Shown piece after piece: positions 49,088 through 61,900 of a stretch of DNA of 64,000 nucleotides. A program made the translations under genes and the position numbers. This stretch comes from Scortum barcoo (taxonomy: Eukaryota; Chordata; Actinopteri; Centrarchiformes; Terapontidae): assembly GCA_023238725.1 (NCBI GenBank), contig CM041550.1:4163044-4227043 (forward strand), written 5' to 3'. The first letter of the stretch is position 1. Every line of letters begins with the position of its first letter. Under the pieces are notes generated by a model, which had not been told where the DNA came from, searched no databases, and worked only from the letters and a program-made list of their open reading frames with translations.

Positions 49088-50056
49088 TTAATAATGAACT
49101 TTAGAATTGAAATATTTTCTGTGCAAATTAAGATTTGCAAACACATTTTTACAAGCATTTCTAATGTTTGACAGTTTAAGACCGTACATGATTGGATTTT
49201 GGAGAGGCTGAATGATCACCACGTACATTGACAAGACAACACACAGCGGATACGGGACAGTGAACATGTCGAACCTTTGAGTGATTAAACTGTAAAAACA
49301 GGCAAAGACAAAGCTGATGAGTGAAATAAAATGTGGAGTGCAGGTATCAAAGGCCTTCATTTTGGTCTCTTTGGAAGCTTTTAAACACACAGACAAGATC
49401 CTTACATAAGTGTATGAAATATAAGTGACGGGGGCAGCGACGGTGATAATAAGACCGAACACAAAATCATGAATAAGCGACACTGTTCTGTCTGATGAGC
49501 AAGAAAGTTCAACCACAAGGTGATGTGCACAAAAAACCTTGTGGATAACAGTCCCACAACGCTTTAACCGAATAGTGAATGACAATAAAACTCCAACCTC
49601 TATAAAAGAAACTATCCAAATAACTAAAATGACCCTTTGCACTATTCTTTTAGTTATTATGACGTTATAATGCAAAGGTCTGCAAATACATACAAATCTA
49701 TCATACGCCATTATAGTTAATGTTCCAAATTCAATAGCTACATATGAGTGAATATTAAATATCTGAAGGAAGCAGTAGAAGGTGGAAATTTCATGAGTCT
49801 CTGACAAGATGTGAACCATCAAACAGGGCAACATGGACGTGCTGCCGTATATTTCATTAACAAACAAGCTACACAGGAACAGATACATGGGCTCGTGCAG
49901 ATTTCTGTCCACATAAATGATGACAATGAGAACAGTGTTGGCAAGAATAACTGATGTGTAAAACAGTACTGCCAGAGTGAAGTATAGATACTTTAAGGGT
50001 CCCAAGTCACCATACATGTCCAACACAAATGACATGCTCTGCGTTGAGTTCTCCAT
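49088..50056 (-). CDS. Odorant receptor (single-exon, teleost OR family)
   Basis: An intact olfactory-receptor-type GPCR of 322 aa from the chosen start; 24 bases upstream an in-frame ATG would add eight residues. I prefer the inner start because MENSTQ is the typical short OR N-terminus with an NST glycosylation site. Diagnostic OR motifs are present in order: LHEPMYLFLCSL (TM2), MAYDRFVCICRPLHY (end of TM3, variant of MAYDRYVAIC), KAFDTCTPHFISL (TM6, variant of KALSTCxxH), and PLQNPIMYGLK (TM7). ECL2 has the expected several cysteines. The coding region has no intron, as usual for ORs, and the frame is unbroken. It is expected in olfactory sensory neurons and its ligand is unknown. It is the only OR in the window and is unrelated in sequence to the TAARs nearby. 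Confidence 0.93.
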   Translation of the reverse strand: MENSTQSMSFVLDMYGDLGPLKYLYFTLAVLFYTSVILANTVLIVIIYVDRNLHEPMYLFLCSLFVNEIYGSTSMLPCLMVHILSETHEISTFYCFLQIFNIHSYVAIEFGTLTIMAYDRFVCICRPLHYNVIITKRIVQRVILVIWIVSFIEVGVLLSFTIRLKRCGTVIHKVFCAHHLVVELSCSSDRTVSLIHDFVFGLIITVAAPVTYISYTYVRILSVCLKASKETKMKAFDTCTPHFISLISFVFACFYSLITQRFDMFTVPYPLCVVLSMYVVIIQPLQNPIMYGLKLSNIRNACKNVFANLNLHRKYFNSKVHY

Positions 50057-52040
50057 CGGCCCAGTAATAAGACATGACAATGCATTTGATCATTTGTCTT
50101 TGCAGGACGTTTAACATCCAAATGTTTCAATGCAGAAAATCACAAAGACATTTCTTTTTGTAACAGAATAGATGCGCTGTGAGCATGATAAGCAACAATC
50201 TATGAATTCATGCTTATAGAATATAATTATAAAAAAGAAAAGCATATAGCATGTAGAGAAGTCCTTTTTCTAATAAACACAATGGACTTTATCTTATACC
50301 AAAACATGTCCAGAGAACCAGTAATTAGAAATATCCATTAAATATGAGCTAACATTGCTAACAAAAACCATGTGATTGTGATACTGGATATACCTGGATG
50401 CCATGTTAGTCACGTTCCAGTAATGGCAGAGACTGAACAGTGTGAGAAACGGACGGTCAGTAGAAAATAAGATGCAGACAACAACATCCCCTCCCCACTG
50501 AGACAAAGAGCAGCAGTTATTGAGACTTTATACTGATGTTTTTACACGCAATCAAACGAATTAAAGTCAGTCATATGCTGATGTGGAAAGCACCAGAGGT
50601 GGGATGAGGTCATTGTTTTGAAAGCCAAAAGTAAATCTCACACCATGACGGGCATCCATGTACTTCTATTTGGTGTAGGTGGATTTAGGCCATGTTAAGC
50701 CTCTTTCAATAAAAAAATGTGCATCTGCATCTGTAACGGGGCTGCAGTGACGTTGAGTGACAGATAACTTGTCCTGTCTCTCTCTCCCATGAATTTAGAT
50801 TTAGTACTTCTCAGCAGTGTGTGGTGAAAGTGTTTTGGTATCAAGCATGTGAAAATGCAGGGTGTGCATGAAAATACAGGAAATACCGGCGATTCAGTGA
50901 GGAGGGTCAGTGCACTTTATTCTTTAATAACTTGTGGGACAACCCGTATTATACTGGCCAGGTGATAATTACTAAAGCCCCTAAACCCTAAAGGTACTAA
51001 AAGGGATAAACAGGGGCCAACATGGGTCTGCTGCAATGTGCACACCTGCAAAGAGGACAGTTCAGTACTGAGAAACCACATGCTTTTACTCAATTCAAAA
51101 CAACTCAGTGGCATGTGATACCAGCTGTTGTTTAGCAGAATCACAATCAGCTTTATCACCCAAGTATGTCTATTTGATTCCGTTTTTTCATCCAGTGTCC
51201 ATACACAGCTTACATATAGATATACATACAGCTTAAAACACAACAACAAGCTTCACTGGTGTTGACTGTTCATCGGAGTGACGGCCTGTAGAAAGAAACT
51301 GTTCATCAGTCTGGTTGTTGTGGAGCTCTGTAGCTCCCGTGGAACCGGTTTCGTCCAGGACATGATGGATCTGCAGCGACGTTTCCTGGACATGTGTGAG
51401 TCCTGAATGGAGGGCAGGTCAGTGATGGTTCAGTGGTGGTGGATCTAAAACAGACAGTGATGGATGTGCAGAAAACAGACTGAATTGTTGTGGTGTAAAA
51501 CCGGATCAGCAGCTCCTGAGGCAGGTTGAACTTCCTGAGCTAATCCAGGAAGTTCTACCATCTACCATCCTGGATTCACACTCGTGGCTGTTGAAATGTG
51601 ATGTACATGCTGAAATCACACCCATATGTTGAAGGACACTAAAATAGGAGGTTCAGAGGTTCGACAGATCGTTCATGAGCTTGTGGAAACTGTTTCTAGC
51701 TCCTGTTTTGATGATATTCACTGTTGTAGTTTAGCTGATAGACCGTATCACAAATTTATTTCTTATTTCCGATTCATTTTATTGTGATTTAAAGGACAGA
51801 GAAACATTTTTGTCTGTGCAACACTAGTTAAGACACACAGAAATGTTCTCACAGCAGACGGTGTAAAAGATCGAGGATTGGTGGCATTATTTCAGCAACA
51901 GTAGTAATAAACCACAACTTGTCTTGGTGTGTATGCGGTGTTGTATGGAGTGTGTGTCAGTGTGGACTGTGTAATCTGGGCTGGAGGCAAAATTAAGTTT
52001 TATTTTCATTTCTTTTGTCTGTGTGTGTGTTTTTGTGTGT
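50057..52040. other. Spacer between the OR and the KIAA2012-like gene
   Basis: No gene seen. A stretch at about 51130-51560 (CAATCAGCTTTATCACCCAAG, then AAGAAACTGTTCATCAGTCTGG and TGAGGCAGGTTGAACTTCCTGAG, each with small changes possible) has the look of a dispersed fish repeat that I cannot name. Confidence 0.5.
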
Positions 52041-52045
52041 GTGCC

Positions 52046-52161
52046 AAGGTACCGCCGCCACGGCAACAGACACACAGAGTACCAACTCTGGACAACCTAG
52101 CAACAGGGATCTAACACACACACACACACACACAGGGCCGTCTTTCTAAGGAAAATGGCAG
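52046..52161 (+). promoter_or_regulatory. Candidate promoter/first-exon region with X-box-like motifs
   Basis: Two RFX-type half-site clusters lie close together: CCGCCACGGCAAC (52054-52066) and ACAACCTAGCAAC (52092-52104, minus strand GTTGCTAGGTTGT). RFX X-boxes follow GTNRCC-spacer-RGYAAC. A CA repeat follows, and an ATGGCAG|GTACGT at 52155 could be a 5' exon with a donor. The first firm coding exon of the KIAA2012-like gene starts about 0.85 kb downstream. The link to that gene, and any RFX binding, are inference. Confidence 0.35.
52113..52135. repeat. (CA)n microsatellite
   Basis: A CACACA run just downstream of the X-box-like motifs and before the possible 5' exon of the KIAA2012-like gene. 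Confidence 0.85.
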
Positions 52162-52747
52162 GTACGTCCAATGTGTTGTCTTTTTATGCTTATTTCTGCT
52201 ATAAAACATGATACAAACAGGAGATCTAAATCCTCTATTTACTTTTTTTCTTTTTAGGCAGTTCTTTCTCAGGAACATTTGAGGCTCTAATCCATGACTT
52301 TCTTACTGTTGGTTACTTATGATGTTGGTGATTGAGAAAATTACATTTATTCTGTTATTATTACATTATTACATTTATTCTGAGCTAAAGTGAAAGCTTG
52401 ATTATTCATGACTTTCACATGGAGTTTATTTCTTTCTGTCTGTGTATATATTTTTTTTCATTAAAGGCAATATTGTCCCCATTATCTCAGTGTATGAGGT
52501 CTGAAAATGTCTGTTTTTGTAAATCAATTGAGAAAATATTGCTTAGTTTTTGGGAAACTCCATGTGTTTATCCATTGTCTTTTTATGTATCTCTTTATCA
52601 ACTTCTGGCCTTACTTATTTGCGCTTATTTAAGTCTTGTAAAAATTGTAAAACATGCAAAAAAAGAAATGAAGTGATTTTAAATGTAACATGAGAGGTAT
52701 ACAGCATGATGTATGAAATAAATTCAGAATTATTATGAGCCCTAAAG

Positions 52748-52771
52748 ATGGATGGATGGATGGATAGATAA
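52748..52771. repeat. (GGAT)n/(GATA) microsatellite
   Basis: GATGGATGGATGGATGGATA, about 145 bp before the first coding exon of the KIAA2012-like gene. Confidence 0.85.
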
Positions 52772-52916
52772 AAATATTACTCAGTTCACACTTACACTCA
52801 TACCGCAGGCAAGTAAGAGTCATCAAAATCAACACAGACGTAGGGACAAAGAGAAAAATCACTGTCATCTTGCTTGGAATAATCTAATTAAGCCTCATTC
52901 TCCAGGACGAAATGAC

Positions 52917-55900
52917 ATGATGAAGGATTTTTCTCTGTCCCTGCTGAGTCGGGGATGTGGTCGATTTGTCTCATCCAGCGGAAACTCAGGCAGACATGAT
53001 GGACGTCTGGATGTCTGCTTCACACCACAGGTACCTCAAGAAATTATGTAATGGCAACTATTTTAATGTTGGAACAAACTTTGGTATGGGATGTTGAAAC
53101 ATGCTACACTTGTGGTTTGCTCGTGTGGTTGCTCTCTTTGGTTATGGAAATCTGCAATAAACCTTCTCACGCTTCTATCAACAATCACTGATCGATCAAT
53201 AGGATTACTACATCTGGAGGTCTCAGGACTCTCTCCTGCGACTGTCCGACAGCGGCCGTCTGCTTGTGGAGGCAGAGTCAACCCTACCGAAGACTTACAG
53301 CACTCGTAGAGGGCCACTTCTGCTGTACTCCCAGGTATCTGAGAGTGTGTGTGAACTCAAGTGACAACACCAATGCCAATAATGCGAAGGAAATTTGATT
53401 AGTCAGACACAATCATCAAACCTCAACGTAAAACTTTAGATTGAGCTACATAAACCTTTGAAACCAACAATTCAGTTCTCAGGTTGATTTTTTTTTTGCC
53501 ATCTTCTTCCATCTCCAGGATTTAGTTACTATGGAAACCAGTTGTGAATCAGAGACCAGAGAAAGGAAGCAGCGGTTCGTCCGGCACTACTCTCAACAGG
53601 TGGGACAGCAGCTGAGCACCCTCAAGGAGCTAACGGCGGCCATTTTGAGCTACAATCAGGTAAGTGGAATATGACCAGGAATGACTTCTATAGGTACGCC
53701 ATGTTTATACAGTACACTGTATGTTCATGCCTGTATAATGTTCATTTAGGACCTTTCCTTCAGCAAATGAAAGATGTTGTTCACACTTATTCTCTACGTT
53801 GCTGACAACAATGACCCAGGTTGATGTTATTCATTGATGTTATCAGTGTGATTTGTTCATTAAAGTGAACAGAGCAGGTCTTGGTTCAGCTTTGTTTTTA
53901 GCTGTACATGTACTGTTTAATAGTGCTGATTCTGATTCTGATGACACTAATTTCCTAACTTTGTAACTGTAAAGACAATTAAAGGTCAGAGCTGTGTATC
54001 TGTCAGATCAATTTCAGTTCTTCTTCCCTCTTGTGGCCAAAAATTGATTCATGCAAGTCTCATGTTTGTCTTCCCTCCAGTTCAACTTTTCCAGACTCGG
54101 CCCACCCTTGTTTCCTCCTCTTCATCTCTCTCTTGCTCCGAACCTTCAGCATCATCCCAGTCCTTCGCCTGGGTATACAACGCGAGAGAAACCCAGTCCA
54201 GAGCTGTTTGTACGTTCAAATCCACAGTGGCTTCCTGCAGAGGGAAACACCGAACAACTGGAGAATCAACCTGAAGGTAAAAATTGATTATGTGGAGATT
54301 AGAAGTCCAAAACAGAAACACAAATTAAAAACATGCATACACCTCTGTAGTTAAGTTAAGAGTTGAAACTCTCACCCCCGTATGCCTTTATGAGCAAGGA
54401 AAACAGAGCAAACTGATGATGAATTGAAAGAATTTCAGTTCAATCCTAAAATGAAGCTTCTCTGCAGATAAAGAGGAGGAGCCTGGTAGTGGGAGGAGAG
54501 TCCGGCTGGATCTGTTCCTCCAGATACCCTCCACCTCCAAGACCTCAACCCCACAGAAGGAGCCTCAGCCCTGGGTACACTATGTAGCGATGACCCCTGA
54601 AGAACCAGAAGAACCTCAGGTGACGTGATCAAAGTTACATCTGATTATTAATGCTCTTTCATCTTTGGTGCAATCATGCATTATTTCATGTTGGTTAATT
54701 TATCTGCTAAATGTTTGGGGTTTTTTTTCCTACCAACTGCAGACTTTATTACATACAAACTGGCAGCACAGTGAAAGTTCACAGCACACTGAAGTAAACC
54801 AGCACAATACAGGAGGGGAGATCCATCATCCAGACATGACCTGTGTCCGTGACATGGCGGATGATCCTGACTGTTTCATTCAAGACGGTGAAACAACCAC
54901 TGAAAAGGTCAACACTGAAAGATCGATAAGTGGGAGCAAACAGGAGAGGACAGGTGTGTGTTAAAAGTGGCAAAGTAATAAAACCACCTCTACAGTATAC
55001 TGTATGTTGACCATGATCTGATTGCCCTTCTGACACACAGGTCTCCTTCCTCCTCTAAAAGTGGGACAGTTGGTTCATCATGGACCCTGCTGGGAGAAGA
55101 CAGACAAGGTAATACAGCAGTTTTAAGAACAGTCAGGCTGAAACATACACTACCAGTCAAAAAAGTTTGGACACACCTTCTCATTTAATGTTTTTTCTTT
55201 ATTTTACACCTTCTCATTTAATGGTTTTTCTTTATTTTTTTATTATTGTTCTAGATTGTAGATTAATACTGAAGACATCAAAACTATAAAAGAACACATT
55301 TATGGAATTATGTAGTAAAGAAAAAATTAAAATGTTAAACAAACCAGAATATGTTTTATAAAGAAAAAAGTTTTAAACAAACCAGATTTTTTATATTTTA
55401 GATTCTTCAGAGTAGCCACCTTTTGATTTGATGACAGCTTTGCACACTCTTGGCTTTCTCTCAATCAGCTTCATGAGGTGGTCACCTGGAATGGTTTTCA
55501 GTTAACAGGTGTGTCTTTCCAAAGGTTCATTTGTGGAATTTCTTGCCTTCTTAATGTGTTTGAAACTGTCAAATCAAAAGCTGGCTACTCTGAAAAATTT
55601 AAAATATAAAACATATTCTGGTTTGTTTAACACTTTTTCTTTTACTACATAATTCCATATGTGTTCTTTTATAGTTTTGATGTCTTCAGTATTAATCTAC
55701 AATGTCGAAAAATAATAAAGAAAATAAAGAAAAACCATTGAATGAGAAGGTGTGTCCAAACTTTTGACTAGTAGTGTAGGTGTTAGTGCTAATACGAACA
55801 TAAGTACAGGTTTATAGAAGATGACCATTCACTGTATCTCAGTGCTCATCCAGACTCCAGGTAAGGCTTTGGCCTTTTATAACAAGTGATATGACATTAT

Positions 55901-58900
55901 GTTTGGTGGTTGCCGTAGCTCAGGGAAAATCACCAAAATATTGTTATCAACTGAGAAATCAGTTCATTTTTTTCAATCTCTTGGAGTTTTTGACACATTT
56001 CACAATCGCTCTGTGGAATCCTAAATCCTTATTTTCATACATATGTTCAAAAAAATTCAAATATTTGACTTAGTAGTTTTTTTTACACATCCATGAGAAC
56101 ATGTAATGTTCATACAAGACCTCCAGGTAGTTTGACCTGCGGATAATTTAAGTCAATATGTTTTACGTCAGAGAGAGGAACACATGATCAGTGGTGGTAT
56201 GTGTAACTAAGTACATATACTCTTGAAAAAATTTTACTTGCACTTTACTTGAATATCTATATTATCTGCTATTTGTTACTTTTCAGAAGCAAATGTTGTA
56301 TTTTTTTACTACATTACGTTCATTTAATAACTTCAGTTATTTTTTTTACTGCAGATTCTGTATTAATATTCTGTATTAATATACTATTATTATACAAGTA
56401 TTGATCTTGGCAAAAATCCACACACTACTGTTCCTGGCAGAATATCAAGTAATTAAGATTATTCCCATTATGTAACAGAGTATTTTCATACTGTAGTGTT
56501 GTAAGTACTTCCTCCATCAGTGTAAATGACTACAACTTTTAGTTTTTGTTACATCTACTCCACTACTTTTACTCTTTATATTTTACTGCAATAACAAAGT
56601 AGAATACTTTTTTCAAGAACTGAACAAATGAAATATGCAAATATTTTATTATTTATAATAAAATGCACATTATATAACATGCATTTGATGTTCTCATTTC
56701 CAGGACATTTGAAATACTGACTGATTTTCCTAATGTCTCAATACATTATCTGAGTATGAACTCTCCAAATAGTTTCAGCTGAGACTGCCAAGCCCCAGCA
56801 GCGATGAACACCAGCGCCTTCCTCCCATAGCAGATTGCTGCACTGTTGCCCCCAGCCGGGCAGTCCAGGCTCAGATCCAGCAGGATGCCCCACCAAAGGC
56901 AGAAAGAGTTGGCTTTCAGCCACAAGAAAATCTGAATCAAATCCATCAGCAACCTTTGATTCTTCCTCTGCTGCTTCCTGGTAAGGAGGGTAACAAAAAC
57001 ACACTTACCTGTATAGATTTGTGTGCGTTTGACATGTCCATCGCCATCTCAGATAAAGGATAAGTCTGGAAACATTTCACATATTTTGTCTTGTTAATAG
57101 ATAGATATCCTGATTTAAGTTTCTAATCTAGTGGACTGCATTTACCGTGCACCATTTTATTTCTTTTTAGTAATTTATTAACGAGTTTTATATATGCAAA
57201 ATTACATCCTGACTGTACATAAATGTTCCACTATTTCTAAATCCATAACTTAAGTTTGTGTGTAAAGTTCTTTCTTTTCTAGTAAGTACTTCTTTACTAA
57301 ATTTAGCTCTTAAAAGATTTCTGTCAGGAAACATTTAAGTAATGGATAAAGTTTCAATATTTCAAATGATAAATTGGACCACTACCAATGTACAGATGCT
57401 GTGTTATATTTTTACTCTTCCCTCTTCGTCTCTCAGAAGAAATAAGTGGGAAGCAAAGAGGAGGAAAAAAAACAGAGAGACAACACTTTAAAAAAGACAC
57501 AGCAGGGAAGAGAGATGGAGGAGGAGGAGGAGGAAGGCAACCCTCTGAAAAAGTCTCCGTAATTCAGCTGGAGACAGGAGAAGGTACCTCACATAAACTC
57601 TTCACAAGCCGGCATTTAGATGTCTGAACTGATGGATCTAATGAAATCTAATTTCTAAAATGATGATGTGTGCAAGAGTAACTCTGCCAATGAAAACTTG
57701 GTCTGCCTCTATCTATTCATTGTATAATTACTCTCAGTGCTTGTTTATGTAATTCTAATGAGGTACCTTGCCAGTACAATAGAAAGCGTCATAGAGTAGC
57801 AGACTTGCACTAATCATGTACAGATTATTTATTAGCGCAAATATTTAGAGAATTCCCCCAACTTTTAGTGGGAGTTCGGTTTCTAGTTCATTTTTAGCCT
57901 ATTTCTGTTTATTATTATCTGTTTTATTATTATTCTCTTTTCTCATTTGTGTGTCTTCATGTTGTTTTATGAGTCATATATGACTTTTTCATTTCACACT
58001 GAGATTAATAAAGTTCTCATATATTCAAAAAACACACTTTTGCACTTAGCTACATCCCCTGACAGACCATATTGATTTGATCATCTGTTTACAAATGACC
58101 AAACTGCTGACATTTTTACTTTGCACAGTGGTGGATGAACTGCGTTTCCTTTAAGCACGTGGAGGTGCTGGGAAGTAAACACAGCACTGGGCGTCACGCT
58201 GTCTTCTCTTCTGCTGTGTCTTCCTCTTCAGAGCCTCCTCCTCCTGTGGGAGTGTTGGGTTGTGTTGCAGGATGGAAAGGCCCGGGAAAGCAGAGCTCTT
58301 TGGCCTTCTTACAGAACCGACTGCTTGACCTCCAGGATCCCTGTGAGTCCAGCAATGCTAACAGAGGCGTGGTTCGAGGTATTTTGCCTCCTGGAGCTTA
58401 GAGGTAAGGAGCGAAAGCACTGTGATGGAACGTGAAATTATATTAACTGTTTTTCACTTTGTATTGATTCAGCCTTTAAAAGTGATGGGTGTTTAATGGT
58501 GCATGAAGGTTCATGTCTGTTCCACAGTCGTTGTGTTTTATCAGATTTGCAGAGCGATAAATCTATTGGCTGCCTGATCCTGGGTCCTGATGGGGAGATC
58601 ATTCAGCTGTCTCTGTATGAAGGGAGCCAGAACCCATCTCAGGGTGAAGGTGACACACAGGAGCAAGGTACGCTCAGTCACGCTCACATGTGAAAACTTC
58701 AAGAAGTCTAAAAATCTGCACACCTTATCTGAAGGATAGATGTTTGAAATGTTTACAACATCAAAGCAAGGAGAAGACCTGCGGTAATGATCAGTAACTC
58801 ACTTTGTGTCTCAGCTCTCCAGGTTTTTTCTGCAGAAGGAGAGAAGTTACCCTGGGTCATCATGCTGCAGCCTGATCATACAGGTCTGCATGCATGCACA

Positions 58901-61900
58901 CACATACACACACACACACTCTGATGACACACCGTTGAAAACTATGAAAACCTGTATTTCATGAACAAATAGCACTCAGTGGGCTTAAACAAGCATTTGC
59001 AATGCACACATAGCTTGCAAACAAATTGTAAAGAAGTATCACATAGATCAGTTTTAGATGCACGACACATTGCCATCTGCTTTGGTAAGACTTGCCTTGG
59101 TAGTTTTCTCTGTCTTGATTTTTGTTGATTGTTTGTTTTCTTACACTAAATGTTCACTTTATATGTGTGCAGAGGGAGGGGTGGAGCTGAACACAGATGC
59201 TCCTGTGGGCCACATTCAGCACCGTCAGTCCAAGCACAAGGTGAATTTGTAATTCACCTCTTCACCTCGTTTAATGGTCCAGCGGGTGTTAATCAAAGAA
59301 TGGAAGAGGCGAAAAATTCCTATCCCAGCATTCTTAAAGTGTGTGTTTATGAGTTTATTCAGAGCAACTATTCATAAACATCATTTTTTTTATCATCTTG
59401 TTGTGTCTGTTTTCATGATTTTGTTTCCAGACAACAGAAGGTCTCACGTCTGTTGGTCAGTTTGCAGAAGAGGAGTGCAGCTTCAACGCCGAACAGGTTA
59501 ATTAATGTCTCATATTATTCTGCATGAACAGGTTTAAACACTTATTTTTCATTCAAATATGGGGACTTTACTTTATTTACTATTTTACCAGCGAGTGCAA
59601 TATTACAGTCTCAAACTTACCTGGAACATGTGCCTGTCAGTATCTGTTTCTATTTGTTGAATTTTTCAACTCTGTTCCCCATCCAGCTAATTGATCATCA
59701 CAGGTCAACAGATGCTTGGTCACCTCGCAGTCACACAGACTCAGGTAAATCTCTGCTGCTTATTTTATCATCATTTGAATTTAAACAGATTTTATCATAA
59801 CTCTCTGTTTGATCTTTCAGTGGCTGCGACCAAGAGAAAAACAAAGACTACAGTGGCGGGAACATGGAAGGAAGCAAAAAAAGACAGCAAACACAAAATG
59901 AGGATGCCTCCATTGAGGGAGCATGTAGGGAAAGAGGAGCTGAGAGGAGGCGGCACTGAGGAAGAGGAGGAGGAGGGGGAGGAGGATGAAGAAGACATCA
60001 GCTCAGGACAGGCTAACTATTTGTCTGGATCACAGAGAGTGTTGGTGTAAATCACTTTTACCTTGATATCTTTATGCTAATTGTAAGCTGCAGACAAGTT
60101 TTAATTCATGAATCTGTCAGATTTCCTTGAAAACAAACAACATTGACACATATGCTGATTAAAGCATCAAAAACTTAATGTAATTCATGTAATTTAAATG
60201 TCATCAAATACTTTCAAAGTCAAGGAAAAAGTTTTAGCTTGAGTGTGAGTGAAAATTTATCCCATCATAACCCTCAAAAACTGCCAAAGTTTCATTAAAT
60301 CTTAGTGACCCCCACTTTGACTGTCTGTCTGTCTGAAAGATGAGATATTAGTCACTCAAACAAATTATGTCTTTCCACCTGTTTTGATGATCAACAGGAT
60401 CAAAGTGCTGATGATTTTCTGACACTGAAAATGTTTGGTGTTCAAATGGAGATGTGAAATGTGTTCGTCTGTTCTGTCCAGAGAGAAGCTGCAGATCAAA
60501 GGTGATGTATCGCACAGCCAGCAGAGCATCAGCCCAAATGAAGCGACAAAAGACAATGCTGTGGACAAAAGGAAGAAGAATACAAAGAGGAAGGGAGCCG
60601 AGGAGGCTGCAATAAGCACAGGGTGAGCTAAAAATATTACTAACATCTGTAATGAACATGATGGACACGTTGGTTTGTGAATCTTTTGATGTTAACATCA
60701 CTGAGTAACAAGTTACATGCTCATGTCATTTATTCAGGAAAGAGGAAATGAAAATGGTGAGAAGTGCAGAATCAGATGGACAGAAGACCTCGAGGACGAG
60801 GAAGGAAGGAAGACAGCAGAGACAAAAGACAGGGAGTGATGCTCAGTCAATTAAAGGTCGGACACAAGAGGAGAGGACCGGTGAAAAAGCAACAGAGATT
60901 CTGAACCACTCTGCTCATTCTCCTGTGGTCAGTGTTATTGGACTTACTGATTTAGTGCTGCCATTCATACTGTGCAATACAATGAGGTGGCTGTGGCACC
61001 TACGTCCAATCTGTGTGAAGAGTGCAAATCAATGATGTCAAGTATGATGGGACTATTGAATTTTTTAAGTACATAGTCAAAGTGAGGATTATACCTTAAA
61101 AAAAACATTAAATGCACACTAACAAATTTATAAAGTATTTTAAAGACTGTTAAATGTTCTAAATACACACTGAAAAATAAGAACATCTGTATCTATAAAA
61201 TGAGATGTGATTCAGGTTTACGATGACTCTTTTGTCTTTCAGAAAAAGACGACAGACAGAGAAAGAGAGAGGGGAGATGGGGGGAGACAGAGGGAGGAGT
61301 CTGCGGGGAGGATGAGGAGGAGGAGGAGGAAGAGGAGAGGAAGACACAAAGAGTCAGCTGATGGTGAGACACTGCAAACATCCAGACAAGAAAAACAAAC
61401 CACACGACACTTAGCACGTCTCTCAAATGGTGATGGCAGGATATGTTCTTTTGTTGATCCGACAGAAGAGATTTAATGCATCAAACTAAGAAGCATTAAA
61501 GTAAATCTTGAAAGGGAAGAGAGGTAATAAAACAGAGCAACTCTAGAAGTTTCATTTTAAGCGTGTCATCATAACACCTGTTGCAGGTGTGGCACAGTAT
61601 ACTGGTTAACATACTGTCTGTAACATGTATTCATATAATAATTGGTAAGTTATTATCATAATAACTTTAATATGAACCATTTATTCCAACCACTGATACT
61701 AAAAATAGAGATATTTTATCCCCAGTGAACTAGAACTAACTACTAACTAACTAGAAGATTTTCATCATTCATTCATTCTCTTCTCACAGAAAACAAAGAG
61801 GACCCCCTGGAGGGAGAGGAGATGGAGCTCAGCCAGGAAATTGGGTACAAGACTAAACTAAAATCCAGCAATAGGTCCTCTCCAATGCAAAGATACAGCA

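Noticed and set aside
52155..52161. ATGGCAG|GTACGT as the coding start of the KIAA2012-like gene
   Set aside because: Joining to a later exon gave either a quick stop (52259 onward) or no conserved sequence. The conserved LSLLSRG start at 52917 is better, so this may be a 5' UTR exon at most.
55829..55861. Possible small exon ending CTCCAG|GTAAGG
   Set aside because: Its phase does not fit between the exons ending at 55108 and starting at 56779. Including it would force a stop in the next exon.
58129..58231. Upstream extension of exon 10 from the acceptor at 58127
   Set aside because: Phase 1 entry gives a stop after eight codons (CTT TAA).
59940..60000. Glu-rich run as a simple GAGGAG microsatellite rather than coding
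   Set aside because: It is in frame inside an exon (59821-60046) with phase-matched splice sites on both sides, so I kept it as coding.
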